Shown: positions 23,656 to 35,800 of the stretch, piece by piece
How the letters are laid out: every line of letters starts with the position of its first letter
How positions within the stretch are numbered: the stretch's first letter is position 1
NCBI GenBank assembly: GCA_007922305.1
Contig: ML677366.1
Span: forward strand, 13,967,997-14,031,996
Direction of reading: 5' to 3'
Origin: Dermatemys mawii
Lineage: Eukaryota > Chordata > Testudines > Dermatemydidae
DNA: 64,000 nt
Position numbers and translations under genes: made by a program
Notes under the pieces: model-generated
Seen by the model: the letters and a program-made list of their open reading frames with translations, nothing else
Told to the model about the DNA's origin: nothing
Database searches by the model: none

Positions 23656-26600
23656 CCCATAGGACAGACAATTATGGGAAGGATAAAAGTGGTGGGATAA
23701 CAAACACTTCATCTGTGGCATGGAAGACTCTCCTGGAAGTAGGTCCTTCCTTCATATTTTAACTTTCAGTGGAGAGTTATTTTTATTTTCTTTTAGAAGA
23801 TCTTGACGTATAGGATTTGGGGATGAGACAGGAAGCCACTGGGAGACAGATTGCAACAAAAAATCACCTGAAATCAACTTCTACTTTACACAGAAATATC
23901 TTCTCTCTCCAGTCCCCAGTATGGAAGTAATACCCTCCAAAGAGCTAACAAGAAACAAATATGTGTATAGCACTGACTCTCAAGATTTTATACAGCTTGT
24001 AATTTAGCTGTAGTCAAATAAATTTTGCAAGTGGTTACCTGTCACTCTAGTCACTGATTTCACCCATCAGTCTACGAGGAACCAATGTCTAACCACATAA
24101 AGCAATGTCTAAACAGATAAATGTGAAAAGCATTCCCCTGTCTGGGCAGCTTGTCAATATTCAGCTAGACTCTCATTCCCTCATAAGAGCTGAGTTGGAA
24201 AGACAGCCCCTAATTTGGTAGGTTCAGTTTTTCACCAGTAATTAATTGCACCAGTATTTGTGTGCCCACCTGTTAATTGTAATATGGTGCTGATATAACC
24301 TGATTGCATCTGGCAACAAGGTGACTAAATCCTATCCTTTGTACTCACAGGTACCTGTGAGTGCAAAATTTATGCCCAGTGTGGGGCTCATTTATAAATG
24401 GACTGATCACCAATATTCAGAATTTGAGCTGTGCAGGGTGAGCTGTGATTGGTCAGACAAGTCACCTTATAATGATTCTCTGCCCTGCTTGGATCAGCCT
24501 GCAACCACTTTTGGTTCAGATCCTTGCATGTGTGAATTTTGATTTCTATTCCTACAAACACTCACTCCAGCAACATTGAAGTTCGCTTTCTGAAAACATT
24601 TGTGCCAATCAATCAGCTGTCCGTGGGAAGTAAATACAAAGGAGAGTCAATACAGCAAAAGGAAACTCATTCAGTTTACGTGGGTGTTCTCAAAAATGGT
24701 TTTTGTTATTCACCTCATTCTAGAGTTACATCTTGCCTTGTTTGTAAATATATTGGAAAAAATGTCACTCCTGGCTAGAACTGGCAGGAAGTTTCGTACT
24801 TTCAAGAATTTAGCATATTCTTCAATCAGCACATCTGGCGGGGTAGATATCATTCAATAGACTGATTTTTTTTTCAAGCAATGCTATGCCAGCAAGCCTT
24901 TAGCTGAACAAGAATTTGTGCCCATTATCACTCACTCACTGATTGCCATTGCCAACTCTAAGAAGCATCTTTCCAGGGAACGATCTTATGCATGCTGGCC
25001 ACAAAAGCTTAGTTAACAATATCAATACACTACAGAGATGGCAGAGAAAGTGCAGATATGAAGAGCCTGATAAATATAGCAAGCTGGAGGTGACATATTT
25101 CTAAATGCTGCTTAACCATATAATCCTTGCAGGAAGTTTGAGTACTTGCCTTCAGAGATAAGCAAGGCTCCTGCCCTTACCAGGAAATGGAGGAATAGAG
25201 AAGAAAACCAGGGGTTAGTAACAGTGGGAAAGTTTTGCAAAATTGTATAGACAAGACTTCAATAAAAAAAACAAGATTCCGTAGGCTGAAAAAAGTGATC
25301 AATAATGAGAAGGAACCAGAGCACTTAAGGCAAAAAGCTAATGCGGGGTTTTGTGGGAGTCTGCAATGATGCTGAATAAGGCAGATTCTCACTGGAATAG
25401 CCCATCCACAACAGTCTTCACTGTGGGCCCATTCTGAAATTAATGGGTCTCATTTTTCCTGCCTTGTAGGAGTCACTTCCACCTGTGCCAAAAGTATGGG
25501 CACTATGATTGCAAAATGTCACCACTGATGTGAGCGGGGGAAGCTCTGATCTGTTAGTGTTTTACACTCACTTTGCATATGTGGAAACGACTACACATGC
25601 TACAATGCAGGGGAAAACTAGGCCCCATATGAGCAGGATCAGGTCCTTAATGTTTTTCCCATGAAACCCTTTGCACCGTCCTCTCTGACCATGCCTGCCT
25701 GTGCATCAACTACAAAATCTGATAAAGAGATTTTTGTCCCATGAAAAGCAGCAGGTACAAATTGAAAGGACATTTATGGAAAAAATATGGCTATTAATGA
25801 ATTAATATTAACATAATGGCTTTTACACTTGAATAAGAAGTAATATTAAATCATACCAATACCAGAAATTCTCTCCCTTTTCTTTATGACACTATGAGAA
25901 TATTCAAAGAAAATACAACTACCCCTTGGAAACCTTCATCTGTTTGTCTGTTAAGAATGGGAATCAGCTGTAAAGCAATGTGCTGTCATTTAAAACTCAT
26001 GAAATAAAGGTGTATGTATCTCAACCTCAAGGTGGACATCTCATCCATCAAGTGTGTGTTCTATTTAAGTTGTTACAAGCTGCTAAAGGAGAATAGCTAT
26101 AAGAGAGGTCACAGTAGCTGCTTATCTGAGCCTCGGGAGATGCTAAGAAAGACCAGAGGAAGGAGAGATCCCAGAAATGAGTGAGACAGGGGAAAAAAAT
26201 AAAATGTACAAAGTGATTGCAGGAAATAGGCAAAGGGAAAGTAGACCAAGGTAGAGATACAAAACAAAGTGGGGAAAGGGAAGAGAAGATGATGAAAATA
26301 GATGATGAAAAGACAAAATTCCCATGGAACCCACTGTTGGATTTGGGTGGAGGGAAAGCACAAAAGTGGGAAGCAAGAGTTAGAGAGCTCAGGGAGAAAA
26401 GTGAGACTCATTACAAACCTTCAGATGCACAAAACATTATTGAAAATGGTGTTTAGGGATGACATGTTAAATGCTATAGAACTCAGAATTGCAGCTGCGT
26501 TACTCGCACCTTTCCCACTAACTCCTCCTACTCCAGGTCTCCGATACAGCCACAAAAATGTGCTATTTATCACTGCCCTCTCTTGAACTTCCCTTTCTCC

Positions 26601-27188
26601 ATGTACCTGAGAGGACCATGCTGGCATTGATAACATTACTCCTCTGCCCTGCCAGGAACTTTTGTGATGATTATCTTGCATTTATAAGTTCAAAGCATTT
26701 TTAAAGCATTTAAGACCAATTTTTGCAGGTGCTGACCCCTATGTACTTGAAGGCCATGATTAAGTGTGGCTTTTTGAGTACTACAGGCTAGAGACAAAGG
26801 GAAGGCGTTCAGAGTTTCCTCAAGAGTTAGCCTGTATTCCGAGTACAACCTCAGTCTCCATTTCGTTCTCTTTGGAGAGAGCAAATTGATAGATGCTGGA
26901 GTGGTTGAGAAAAAAATGCTCTCAGTTGCAAAGCATGTAATTTAGAAGGAAAAAGCAGCATTTGAAAAGCTTCAGCTCGGGGAACCTGCCAGGTGACATC
27001 GTGAGGCAAGAACTTCAGTTTCAGACAGTGATGATACAAAATACCACTTGACAAATTTGCAATTGCCTGCGTCTGTGACCACTGTCCACAACTGGACGTA
27101 AGATTATTGGATACAAGACATAATCTGAAACATCTCACTCTAGCCTATCCTGGGAAAGACGTTGAAGATAAGGTTCTTTATAGCCTTC
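23656..27188. other. Intergenic, no gene seen
   Basis: Mostly unique-looking sequence. Several overlapping short open frames (24.3-24.9 kb, 26.1-27.1 kb) have no recognisable protein and no splice-supported structure. Confidence 0.5.
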
Positions 27189-27880
27189 CGTAGCATTGTG
27201 AGACTCACTGGTGCAGCACCTCCTGCTGGCTGTCTGGGAATTAGCTCTTGAAACCAGTGTTGGAGTGCCCTCTGCAGGCCAGTGTCTTGCAGGTCGCTGC
27301 TCCTCTCCTCCCCACACCGTCCCTCCTGGACCCTGGTGCCCCTCTATCTAGGGTGCTGTGCCCTGGCAGTGCCCCACTCTCTCTGGGTCCCCCCCTCTCT
27401 GGGACTATCCCAACCCTCTATCCCCACCTTGCCTCTGTCTATGGCGACTGCCAGTCAGCATCGAGGCCCCATTCCCTGGGGCAGACTGCAGTGTAAACCC
27501 CACTCATCATAGGCAAGGGGGGTTTGGACCTGCTGCCTTTGCCTAACCCCCGGACTGCCCCTCTGCAGCTCCAGCACATTCTTCTAGGCCTTGCACCAGG
27601 CCGGCAGCCTGGGGAGTTGCCATCTGGGAGCTCCCCAGCTTCTCTCACCTTTCCCCAAACCAGCTTGAGCACCTGCACTCTGAGCCTTCAGGCAGCCAGG
27701 TCCTTCTCCCTCTAAAGCTGGAGGGAGAGTGTTCTACCCAGCTCCTCCCTGAGCCCTTATAACAGGGCCAGGTGTGGCCCAGCTGTGGCTACTTCCCCAG
27801 TCAGCCTAGCCCTCACTTTCAGCCCCAGCCCTCTCCAAGGGCTGGCTTTTAACGCTGGAGCCAGTAACCACCCCGCTACA
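27189..27880 (+). mobile_element. Probable solo LTR (692 bp) with 5-bp target duplication
   Basis: The block begins CGTAGC (expected TGTAGC with one change) and ends GCTACA, an inverted terminal motif of retroviral/LTR type. The same five bases CCTTC flank both sides (27184-27188 and 27881-27885). The interior is GC-rich with a TTATAACAGGG promoter-like stretch near 27757. No internal retroviral gene is next to it, so it is read as a recombined solo LTR of a retrovirus-like or gypsy-like element. Orientation is tentative. Confidence 0.6.
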
Positions 27881-30734
27881 CCTTCCCATTAAAGCTTTGC
27901 ACTCTCTAAATCTCTGCAAATTCAGATCAAGATTTTATTGTTGGCTGTTTGATAACACAGCTACAATTCTCAACAGCCCAGTAATGCAGGGTCCTGAACA
28001 ATGTGTAACAAAAATAAACCCTCAGAGGAGTCAAATCAATGCACTTAATGGGAACTGTAGGTCATGTTAAAATGTTGTGATTAATCTTACCAGTGTGTTC
28101 TCAGTGTCTTGTAAAAAAATTACAATCTGTGCAACATGATAAATTGACAAGAGTCCTGTCAGGCTAAGTCTGAGAATAGCAGTGATTAAAGCGAGTACAA
28201 ATTACAAACCAAAATGCATACCCACAATATAATGAAAGGACTGTTTTGATCTGAGCCTTCTGCTGTCCCATGGACTAGCCCTGACACCTACTGTTGTATG
28301 GTGCCTCTGGTGCCGTGTGGATCATATACCTGCTGCTGTGTCTTGGCACTTTAATCTAAAGGTGTTAAAACAATTTCAGATGCCACCTTTCCCCCTATTC
28401 AGCGATCGCATAGTTGGGTTTGTGAATTCTAGAAGTGGTAGCCAAGAAAGCGAAAGCATTTAAATATATAACCACTTATGAACCCCTTCCTCCCACACAT
28501 ACATTTATAAACATCTTCAGATGGATGAACTCTTATTTTTCTAACTTGTTAAACGATTATTTCAATACATGAAATGTTTTGGATAAGACACTGGTTCTTC
28601 AGTGTTCACCCTCTTCTATTTTCCGCAGCATGGAAATGGATAGCATTTGGTTCTACTGAGTTCATTCAATTCTCAAGCTTTACCCATGGGCCAAAGGGAC
28701 TGGCTACATCCTTTTTTAAGCTCTTTCCTGATAATTTTCTACTGACAGGACGTCTGTCCCAAATATCGTAATGGGTGACTAGATTCTCATTCAAACTACC
28801 TCTGGTCTCCTTGCACAATCAAGTGTAGGGTCAATTCTTCAAGGCTGTATGGCTAAATGTGTGTTCAGTTTTGCTCATGCCTCACTTAGGTGTGCAACCG
28901 CTTTTCCTCCAGGGTAGTAAGTCAGGGCAGTGCAAGCACATCCGGGTGGGGGTTGGTGTTTGCACACCTACATTAAATCCAGCCACGAACTCTTAGATTT
29001 ATACTTTTCTGAAAATGTGTGCCTTAATTTCCAGCACATGCCAGCCTAGGGTACAGAGGTGAATGCTTGAACACTAGGTATGTTTACTGCATTCATTGAT
29101 ATTGCTGCCAAATGGGGGATCTTCCAACCATTAGAGCTTTTCTGTGCACAGTGCTCCTGGGCTAGGACAAATCTGACCATCTAGGAACTGGGAACAAAGG
29201 CACATTTTCTAGTTTCTCACTCAGTACTTCCAAACCCTCTCCTGTGTGAATGAGGTAGCTGTGAGATCCTTGAAACCAATGAATTGTTCACATTCTAATT
29301 ACCTGGAGACATGTCCTGTAGGATGTGTAATAGGGCCAAAGTCAATTTACAATTTACAAGCAAATGGTTGTTTATACACATAAAACATCTTTAAAAGATG
29401 GCTTGGTAAAATGGAGGCTGGGGATGCAGAAATTTCCTTTATAATTATTTTAATTAATGGTGATAACTAATATCTAATACCCTTTTCTCTGACTGTAAAG
29501 ACTTCTTCTAGCTTTTATTTTCCCCTAACACTGTTCATTTCATTGTGCATAACCATTTTAGCAGATATGAGATATACAATGTGCCTGATTCAAAGGCTAG
29601 AAGCAATGGAAAGACATTCCATGGACTTCAGTGGGCTTCAGATCAGAACCCAAAGCTTTCTTATTGTTTGAAAAGCAGAAAGATGAAAACAAAGATTAAA
29701 TCAGAATACACTAAATTAGTAATTTTACACCAGATTGTCCACTCTGTCTCTCTCTGGACATCCTTTTTAAAGTAGAGAGAGAGAGAGTGTGTGTGTGTGT
29801 GTTGGGAGACAGGAAGCTCAGTATTCTAGCTTCAAAATAAAAGGCAGTAAGAATGGAACATGTTTTAAAACATTGCCATAAAAAAGGCTCACCCTTTGAA
29901 TACTAGAATTTTACTCAACTCACATCCCTTCTAATAAAAACAGATGTGATTATTTGGGTCCCATGGTTAGCTGAGCTGGTAAAGATAAACAGTAAAACAA
30001 ATGTATTGACTATAAAAATAGATTTTAAGTCTATTTAGTTACCAAGAGTTAGTTACCAAAAGAAATAAAATATAACCACACAGTCTGAACTCTCAGCCCT
30101 ATTAGACTGGGCAACAACTAGAATAAGCAGTTTTTATCAGCCCACTGGATATTGCAGTCCTTAGAACCCTTAAAATCTGGGTCAATCTCCTCTGTTGGAG
30201 TCTTGTCTTAGTTGCTTGCAGCGTAGGTGGGGGATGGAGAAGGGCCAAGCCCGGGCCCTTTGTGTTTAGTTTTATACCCTCAGTCCATTCCATGTGCTTG
30301 TAGAACACAAGTCCAGGCATGTCTGGGGGGCACTGCCTAGTCCCCAGGCAAAGCTGAGCAATCCCCCTGGTGTGGCCTCATGCAGGTGAGTCATTGAATT
30401 GTAGCTCCCTTGTTGGACAATGGTTGTTGATGGGTTCTTTCACACCCTGTCCAGGTGTAGGCTACTTTTCTTGCTGTTGACTCTGGGGAGCTAGTATCTG
30501 GCTGATTCCCCAATTTACAGCATGGTTTAGCAACACCATCCTCATAACTTCACATGCATTAATGATATACATTTTTGAATAAATGACTTTCAACAGAGTA
30601 TAACCTTTCCCCTGATGCCTTACAAGGCATGTTTTATATGTAATATATGTGTATGTAATTGTGCAATATCACAATTATATACAGATAAGGAATATGGGGA
30701 GGGGTTACAGGGTGCTACCTCAAGGTACAGAACT
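27881..30734. other. Intergenic, no gene seen
   Basis: AT-rich. Contains a decayed short palindrome at about 29575-29652 and a GAGA/GTGT simple repeat at about 29775-29802. No exon, RNA gene or other named repeat was recognised. Confidence 0.5.
29775..29802 (+). repeat. (AG)n(TG)n compound microsatellite
   Basis: A run of GA units passes directly into GT units. Confidence 0.85.
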
Positions 30735-30890
30735 TCACAATAATTATCCTCATTTTACACAGAAGGATGCTGTTTACAGAAGCTAAGTGATTTTTCCCAG
30801 TTCACACAGTGGCTGTCGGTCTTGGATATAGAACCCAGAGCTGCTGATTCCCAGAACCATGTTCTAAGTACAATGACTTCTGCACCGTTA
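30735..30890 (-). mobile_element. MIR-type SINE, antisense
   Basis: ATTATCCTCATTTTACACAGAAGGATG, AGCTAAGTGATTTTTCCCAGTTCACACAGTGGC and ATAGAACCCAGAGCTGCTGATTCCCAG form the inverted MIR pattern. Confidence 0.65.
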
Positions 30891-32089
30891 TCATCGGGGT
30901 TCTCTAGGGAAGTGTTTCTCAGATGGTGGGTCCCAAATCACCAGTGGGTCACAGGAAGGCTCTAGAAAGGTCACCACATCCAGGGCCAGATTAACTCAGG
31001 GCCTTGGCTGAGGTAAATGTACATTTCTCCTGGCCCAGTTCAGGGGGGAGGTCCCATGTGGGGATGTTGGAGAGCTAGCCTGCACTGTACTCACCCCACA
31101 GGGGCAGTGCCAGGGTGCAGGGGGCTTATATGTAATGGTCAGTAAGCAAAAAAGACAAAGTGCAGCTGATGGGTTGCCTTAGTAAGTAGTTTGGGAACCA
31201 TTGCTCAAGGGACTGCAAAAATCAGTCTTTTTCTTAATAAGGCTTTTTATCTGTCACTCTGATAGGGGAGACAAGAAAATGTAGCACACATCCAATTTGC
31301 ACTTGGTGGAAATGACTACACTAGTGCAATGCAGTGCAGTGCAGTGTTGTTGTAGTCATGTCGTTCCCGAATATTAGAGAGATAAAGTGGGTGAGGTAAT
31401 ATCTTTTATTGGAGAGTGGAGGATGAGCCCCATTGCCATCAACAGAGTGACGTGTAATTTACACCACTGTAAATACGGGTGAATCCGACCCACAATATGT
31501 AGTTTTCCCATGCAAATGCACAATCTGATTCCTCATGCTCTAGATGTGGAAATATTCACTGTCAATTAATTTTTGCTGTATTCACTGAGTTGAGAAATCA
31601 GCAAAAGTTCACTTACAAGCAAGCAGCTGCACTCACCGGGAAAGATTGGGAAGGAATATGAAGCCAAGTGTGCAAAAGGAAACGGTTCTGGAGCGTGTCA
31701 TTGTTCTTTGGATGGCTAGGGGTTTTGTTTGTTTGCACAGCTAAACGGAGTGCTGCTGGTCTAGGAGATTAAAATTAAATTAGATTCAAAATATCCTGGT
31801 GGTCAGTGGATTAAGAGGCTCCTTATTGCCTGGTTCATGGCACTTCTTGGAAGGTCTCTGGATGTCAGCGGAAAAGACAGACCGGTTCGGGTGCTCTTGC
31901 ACAGAGCAGTGTGACTTAGAGGGAGCTTCCCTGGCCTAATACACTGGATCTTACTTGGAAATCAATTCAGCCTGCCCTGCACCTTGGTGGTGGAATCTTG
32001 TGCTCACGTGACCGACTCTCCATGCAACCAGGGTATCAATGAAAACTCTGGGGGCTGGCAGGAGGATTCAGAGTCAGTTGGCCTGGGGG
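30891..32089. other. Intergenic, upstream of the CpG block
   Basis: Contains the antisense retroelement tail (31336-31418) and a decayed palindrome at about 31425-31495. No gene seen. Confidence 0.5.
31336..31418 (-). mobile_element. Dispersed retroelement tail (AAGATATTACCTCACCCAC family), antisense
   Basis: TTGTTGTAGTCATGTCGTTCCC, TATTAGAGAGATAAAGTGGGTGAGGTAATATCTTTTATTGG is the inverse of the phrase CAATGAAAGATATTATCTCATCAGCCTTGT at 52440-52560. Confidence 0.65.
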
Positions 32090-32565
32090 GGAATTCCAAA
32101 AAGGTGCCCCGGGGGCCCCTGGGCGAGCTGACGATACACTCTGACATCCCTGCTGGCTGCAGATCCCTAGGGGCTGCAAAGGGAGCTGGGGCTAGACAGA
32201 CAAACAAGGATTTATTCCCCCGCCCCCGCTCCCCTCTGCACCTTACACACGCGGTGTAAGTGACCAGCAGAGCGTGCGAGCCCGCGCTGCCTGCGGACAA
32301 GCCCCCAAGGCTGGGGCTCATCCGGCCCTTTGCGGGGTGGGGGGGCAGCTTGGATGCCGCATCCCCTGTAGCTGCCCCTCCACCGGGGCTTTGTTCCAAC
32401 TCAGCCCAGGGCTTCCTTCGCAGCCCCAGCCCAGCCCCGCTTGCCTGGCTGAGCTCTGGGAGGGAGAAGGAGGGGGGGAGGGGAGCGGGCTGCGCCCTCC
32501 CCCCTTGCTGGGCCGGCCAGGCTCCGGCTCCCGGGCCCTCCTAGCCGAGGAAGGTCCCGAGCCGC

Positions 32566-32572
32566 TGACGTC
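32566..32572 (+). promoter_or_regulatory. CRE-like site TGACGTC
   Basis: TGACGTC followed by T matches seven of eight bases of the palindromic cAMP-response element TGACGTCA bound by CREB/ATF factors. It lies in the CpG-rich block about 310 bp upstream of the putative exon 1 donor, a plausible core-promoter position. Function is inferred from motif and position only. Confidence 0.4.
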
Positions 32573-32718
32573 TTCCACACAAAGGCAGGAGCAGCGGCGG
32601 CGTCCGGAGCTGCCCGCAGCGGAGCGCTGTGCAGCGAGAGCGGGGGGGAGGCGCCTGGCAGCCGCCCCCCTCCCCCAGTGCCAACCCGCTGCCCCCTTTG
32701 CAATCTCAGCCTGGCACC

Positions 32719-32820
32719 ATGGGACCCTGCGGTGGCTTCCAGCTAAAGCTGCTCTTCCTCCTCCTCCTCTTCCTCCTCCCTGCTGGAAAGTCTCTGCTGC
32801 AGCAGACAAGCCTGACATGA
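32719..32820 (+). CDS. Upstream ORF 1 in the MINAR1 leader (33 codons)
   Basis: The ATG sits in GGCACCATGGG, an essentially ideal initiation context (purine at -3, G at +4), and is the first ATG downstream of about 32360. The 33-codon frame encodes a glycine/cysteine start, then a leucine/phenylalanine-rich stretch (KLLFLLLLFLLPAG) resembling a signal peptide, then a short polar tail. It ends at TGA 32818-32820. The hydrophobic stretch comes from a CTC/TTC-rich tract, so low-complexity DNA could explain it. If transcribed, it should reduce or condition translation of MINAR1. It is a candidate regulatory uORF, not an established protein. Confidence 0.4.
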   Translation: MGPCGGFQLKLLFLLLLFLLPAGKSLLQQTSLT

Positions 32821-35800
32821 AACGGAAAACACACACACACACACACACACCCAAACAAAAGACAGGTGGCAACTTCAAGGTAAGGGATGCGCCGGTCGGC
32901 CGGGGCTGTGGCTTGGCAGAGCGGGTCCGAGGCTGGAGTCCTGGGCGCTGTGGGACGTGCTGCCAGGCGGGGGAAGAGGGTTTGTTTGCAGGGGATTGAG
33001 GGGAGAGGGATTTGTCAGAAAGAAAAAGGGTCCAAAGGCTCACCCCCTTCCCCCTACCGGAAGCCCATTGCACAGCCAGGCTGATCCCTGTTACTTCCAA
33101 CTCATAGGAAGGTCTCCAGCTCTCATTTCTTGGGGGCAGAGCCAGGGGAGATGTTTTCAAGTGGAGGTGAGGGATTCGGGGGGGCACAGACAAGTGTCTC
33201 CCTTGACCCCCCCCCAGCTGTTGTTCCCGTGCTTGGGATCAATAGCATATGAAGCCGGAAGTCTAAGTAACATGCCCTGCAGTCTCCCTGGAGTATTTTA
33301 GGCATCATTTCCCTTTGCAGCCTGGTAGGGGAAAGAGAGTCAAAATGTTGAAACTCATCCGGTGACTTTGGGGACAGCTCCACTTCGAAGCCCCCGACAA
33401 ATCAGTCTATTGAGAAATGGAGGGAATAATGTTCCAACCACTTTGCCTTTTCCCAGGTGCCACTGTACCTAGCCCCAGGGAGCTAAGCAGGACTGGAAAT
33501 AATGGGGGCTGGAGATGGGGGGGAAGGGGGGTGATAGCTAGTCCCCTGGCTAGAGAAGAAGAGATCTCTGGATCTGCAAACCAATTTGTGCAAAGTCGGC
33601 TTTGTTAGCTCTGCGCCTTGCAAAATGGAAAAGCAAAACCCAGGTTGGCCAGAGACAGGGTGAAACATTTGGGGGCTCATTTTTAACTTGATGAGCTATT
33701 TCAGTGTCTGTCACAGTTGGCAAGGATGCCTTGTTATGTGCAAATCACCAGGAAAAAACATTTAACTTGGAGGAGTTCTAAGATGTTATTGACAGGACAG
33801 TGATTCCATGTGTGTATGTTGCCAGTGATTGCTGAATAATAACCACAAGGAGTGATGCAGTAATAAATCAAGTAATTCATTCCAGTTTTAGGAGAACTTG
33901 CACTTTTCCATGCCACACTGAGGATCTGAATGCAAGGTTGCAGTTACATAACTGAACAATGTAAGTGTGACTCTGAGCATTATTGTGTAAGGAAAATCCT
34001 GTATCAAATGGCAAACATTGTTCAACTTCAGCTGTGACACAGCCTTGAGAAAAGCCGGCTTTATTTGCAAGTTAAAACTTAATTTATGCACTGGTGGACT
34101 TTAGTAGGTGCTGAATTTTGTGGGAGTTGTTGACTGAGTGCCAAATGTCGTACAACATCCATAAAAAGGCACATCCTGCTTTCTTTGGGAAGCCAGGTTT
34201 GTAAATGGAATAGTTTAAGGCTTGTTTCATACACAAGAGCCAAGAAACAGCAACTTTTTTCAAAGCTCATCTAAAAAAACAAAACAAACCCAACCTCAGC
34301 TTTGATTTGTAGAGAGGATGCTCTATGTATCACATAGCACAGAGCATGCTTTATTTTATGCAGAATATGCAAAATTACAGAATGCCATTGGCCAGAGCTA
34401 GTGAAAAAGCCCCAGGCTGCATGGCATTCATCCTCTTAGATTCTTGAGGAGTGACTATAAATCACTCTGCTGAGGCACACTGCCAGCAGAGAATTTCATA
34501 CCTGCCCCAGATGGTGGGAATCAACACAGCTGTTGAAATCTCAAGGTGACAGTCTAAATGAGACCAATATGTCAGAGACTGGTTGTGAGCAGGACTTGGT
34601 CATGTGAGTGGATGGAGGAAAGGTGCAACTACCAATAGCATGGACTGGGCAAAAAAAGAGCCAAAGCGTGAAGCAGTAAGGCATTGTTTCCAGAGTATCC
34701 GATAGTATCCCTGAGAGCGGGTGGGGTAGGAGCCAAAAAAGCAGCATGAGATGCTTTGTGCTGTGATGTGAAGATGGGTTTGTGAGCACAAGAGCAAAAG
34801 AAAACTGCAGTCCATTTCAACATTCAGTGTGAGGGTTGTGTCAGCATGGGTTATATCCGGCACCAGTCGGACAAACTGAAGATTTAGGAGTTCAGATTAA
34901 AAGTGACACAGCAGAGTTTGTGGGAGGGTTTGAATTAATGTTTTTCAGCACTAAAGTAACTAGCTCAGTATGTGTGAATTTATGTGACTATAGCTTGGTC
35001 TATCTCTCTATCGATCTATCACCTCTGCAGTAGTATTATAGGGTGGCCCATTAGTCACTATAAAAAAAAAAGCAGAGAGGGCTGTTTTTCTATCAGCAAA
35101 TCAAAGGCAGAAGGAAATGATGACTGTAGCAATTGCATCTGTGTATTAGCTGCACCTGCTGTGGATAGTGGGAAAGGGGCAAAGCAAATGTCAGAAACAC
35201 AAATAAGAAGGAAGGAAAGAGCTGGAGAAGAATATGTGGATTGTCAGTCAGTGACCATAATTCAGGCTCAGCTAAGGAACCCTCCTATCCGATAATTATT
35301 CATGAAAATACAGTGGTAGGACTCTGTGTCAAGTCACATGTGAGATTCATCTGCCACAGCCAAGCACTCACACAACCGACATGGGCTTTTACAGGCATAA
35401 CAGAGGGCTGACTTGTTTACACATGTGGTGCTGCTGAATGTAGCAGCAGAAGCAGCAGTGGTTGTAAAACAATCTGTTGGAGATTTTGAATTCCCAGTGT
35501 GGATAAGTCAGCAAAATCTGAGTCTGAGTACTTATTTGGGAGATGAGGAAGAAGAGAAATATATTCTGGCTCCCCCAAGGAGAAGGACAAAGAGCACTGT
35601 ACACAGATTTCCCACAAAGGCGGAAAGAAATCACATGGAGGAGTTATGTCCTACCACAATTAGAGAATAGGCAGAACATGCCCATTGCAGAACAGAAAGT
35701 AGTCTTGGGAATGAAAGATAGAGTGTTAATACTCCAGTACTGCTTCTGCAACAATGGTTAATTTTTTCTCACATTAACATGGGAGAAATGTTCAATGTTA

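Larger units (their letters stand above)
32573..32879 (+). other. MINAR1: MINAR1 putative non-coding exon 1 (5' UTR; start uncertain)
   Basis: The 3' edge is defined by CTTCAAG|GTAAGGG, a near-ideal splice donor whose GT begins at 32880. The 5' edge is not visible in the sequence and was set just after the CRE-like motif. Spliced to the acceptor at 40291-40292, this gives a leader with two upstream ORFs and an (AC)11 run. Neither reading frame continues in frame into the MINAR1 ATG, so the exon is taken as untranslated. Another first exon elsewhere in the CpG block, or further upstream, cannot be excluded. Confidence 0.55.
32090..33060 (+). promoter_or_regulatory. MINAR1: CpG-island promoter region of MINAR1
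   Basis: This is the one strongly GC- and CpG-rich block in an otherwise AT-rich window. It has many GC-box-like runs (GGGGAGGGG, CGCCCCCGC), a CRE-like TGACGTC, no convincing TATA box, and a strong splice donor near its 3' side. These are the usual marks of a vertebrate CpG-island promoter. It sits about 8 kb upstream of the MINAR1 start codon on the same strand, so assigning it to MINAR1 is natural but inferred. Long open frames on both strands here come from low stop-codon density. Confidence 0.75.

Noticed and set aside
27189..27880. Protein-coding gene suggested by several 60-80 codon frames in the 27.2-27.7 kb GC-rich block
   Set aside because: The block has LTR-type ends and a target duplication, and the frames overlap on both strands, as expected for GC-rich non-coding DNA.
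1..32000. Exons of TMED3 or ANKRD34C, upstream neighbours in mammals
   Set aside because: No large ANKRD34C-like exon and no TMED/GOLD-domain sequence was recognised.
32274..32999. 241-codon sense open frame in the CpG island
   Set aside because: It opens with GTG, not ATG, reads through the AC repeat and the strong donor at 32880, and has no recognisable protein features.
32318..33193. 291-codon antisense open frame across the CpG island
   Set aside because: Its composition (Gly/Ala/Pro/Ser/Arg-rich, Cys-Val run from the AC repeat) is what GC-rich DNA with few stop codons gives by chance. No domain, and it overlaps the sense splice donor region.
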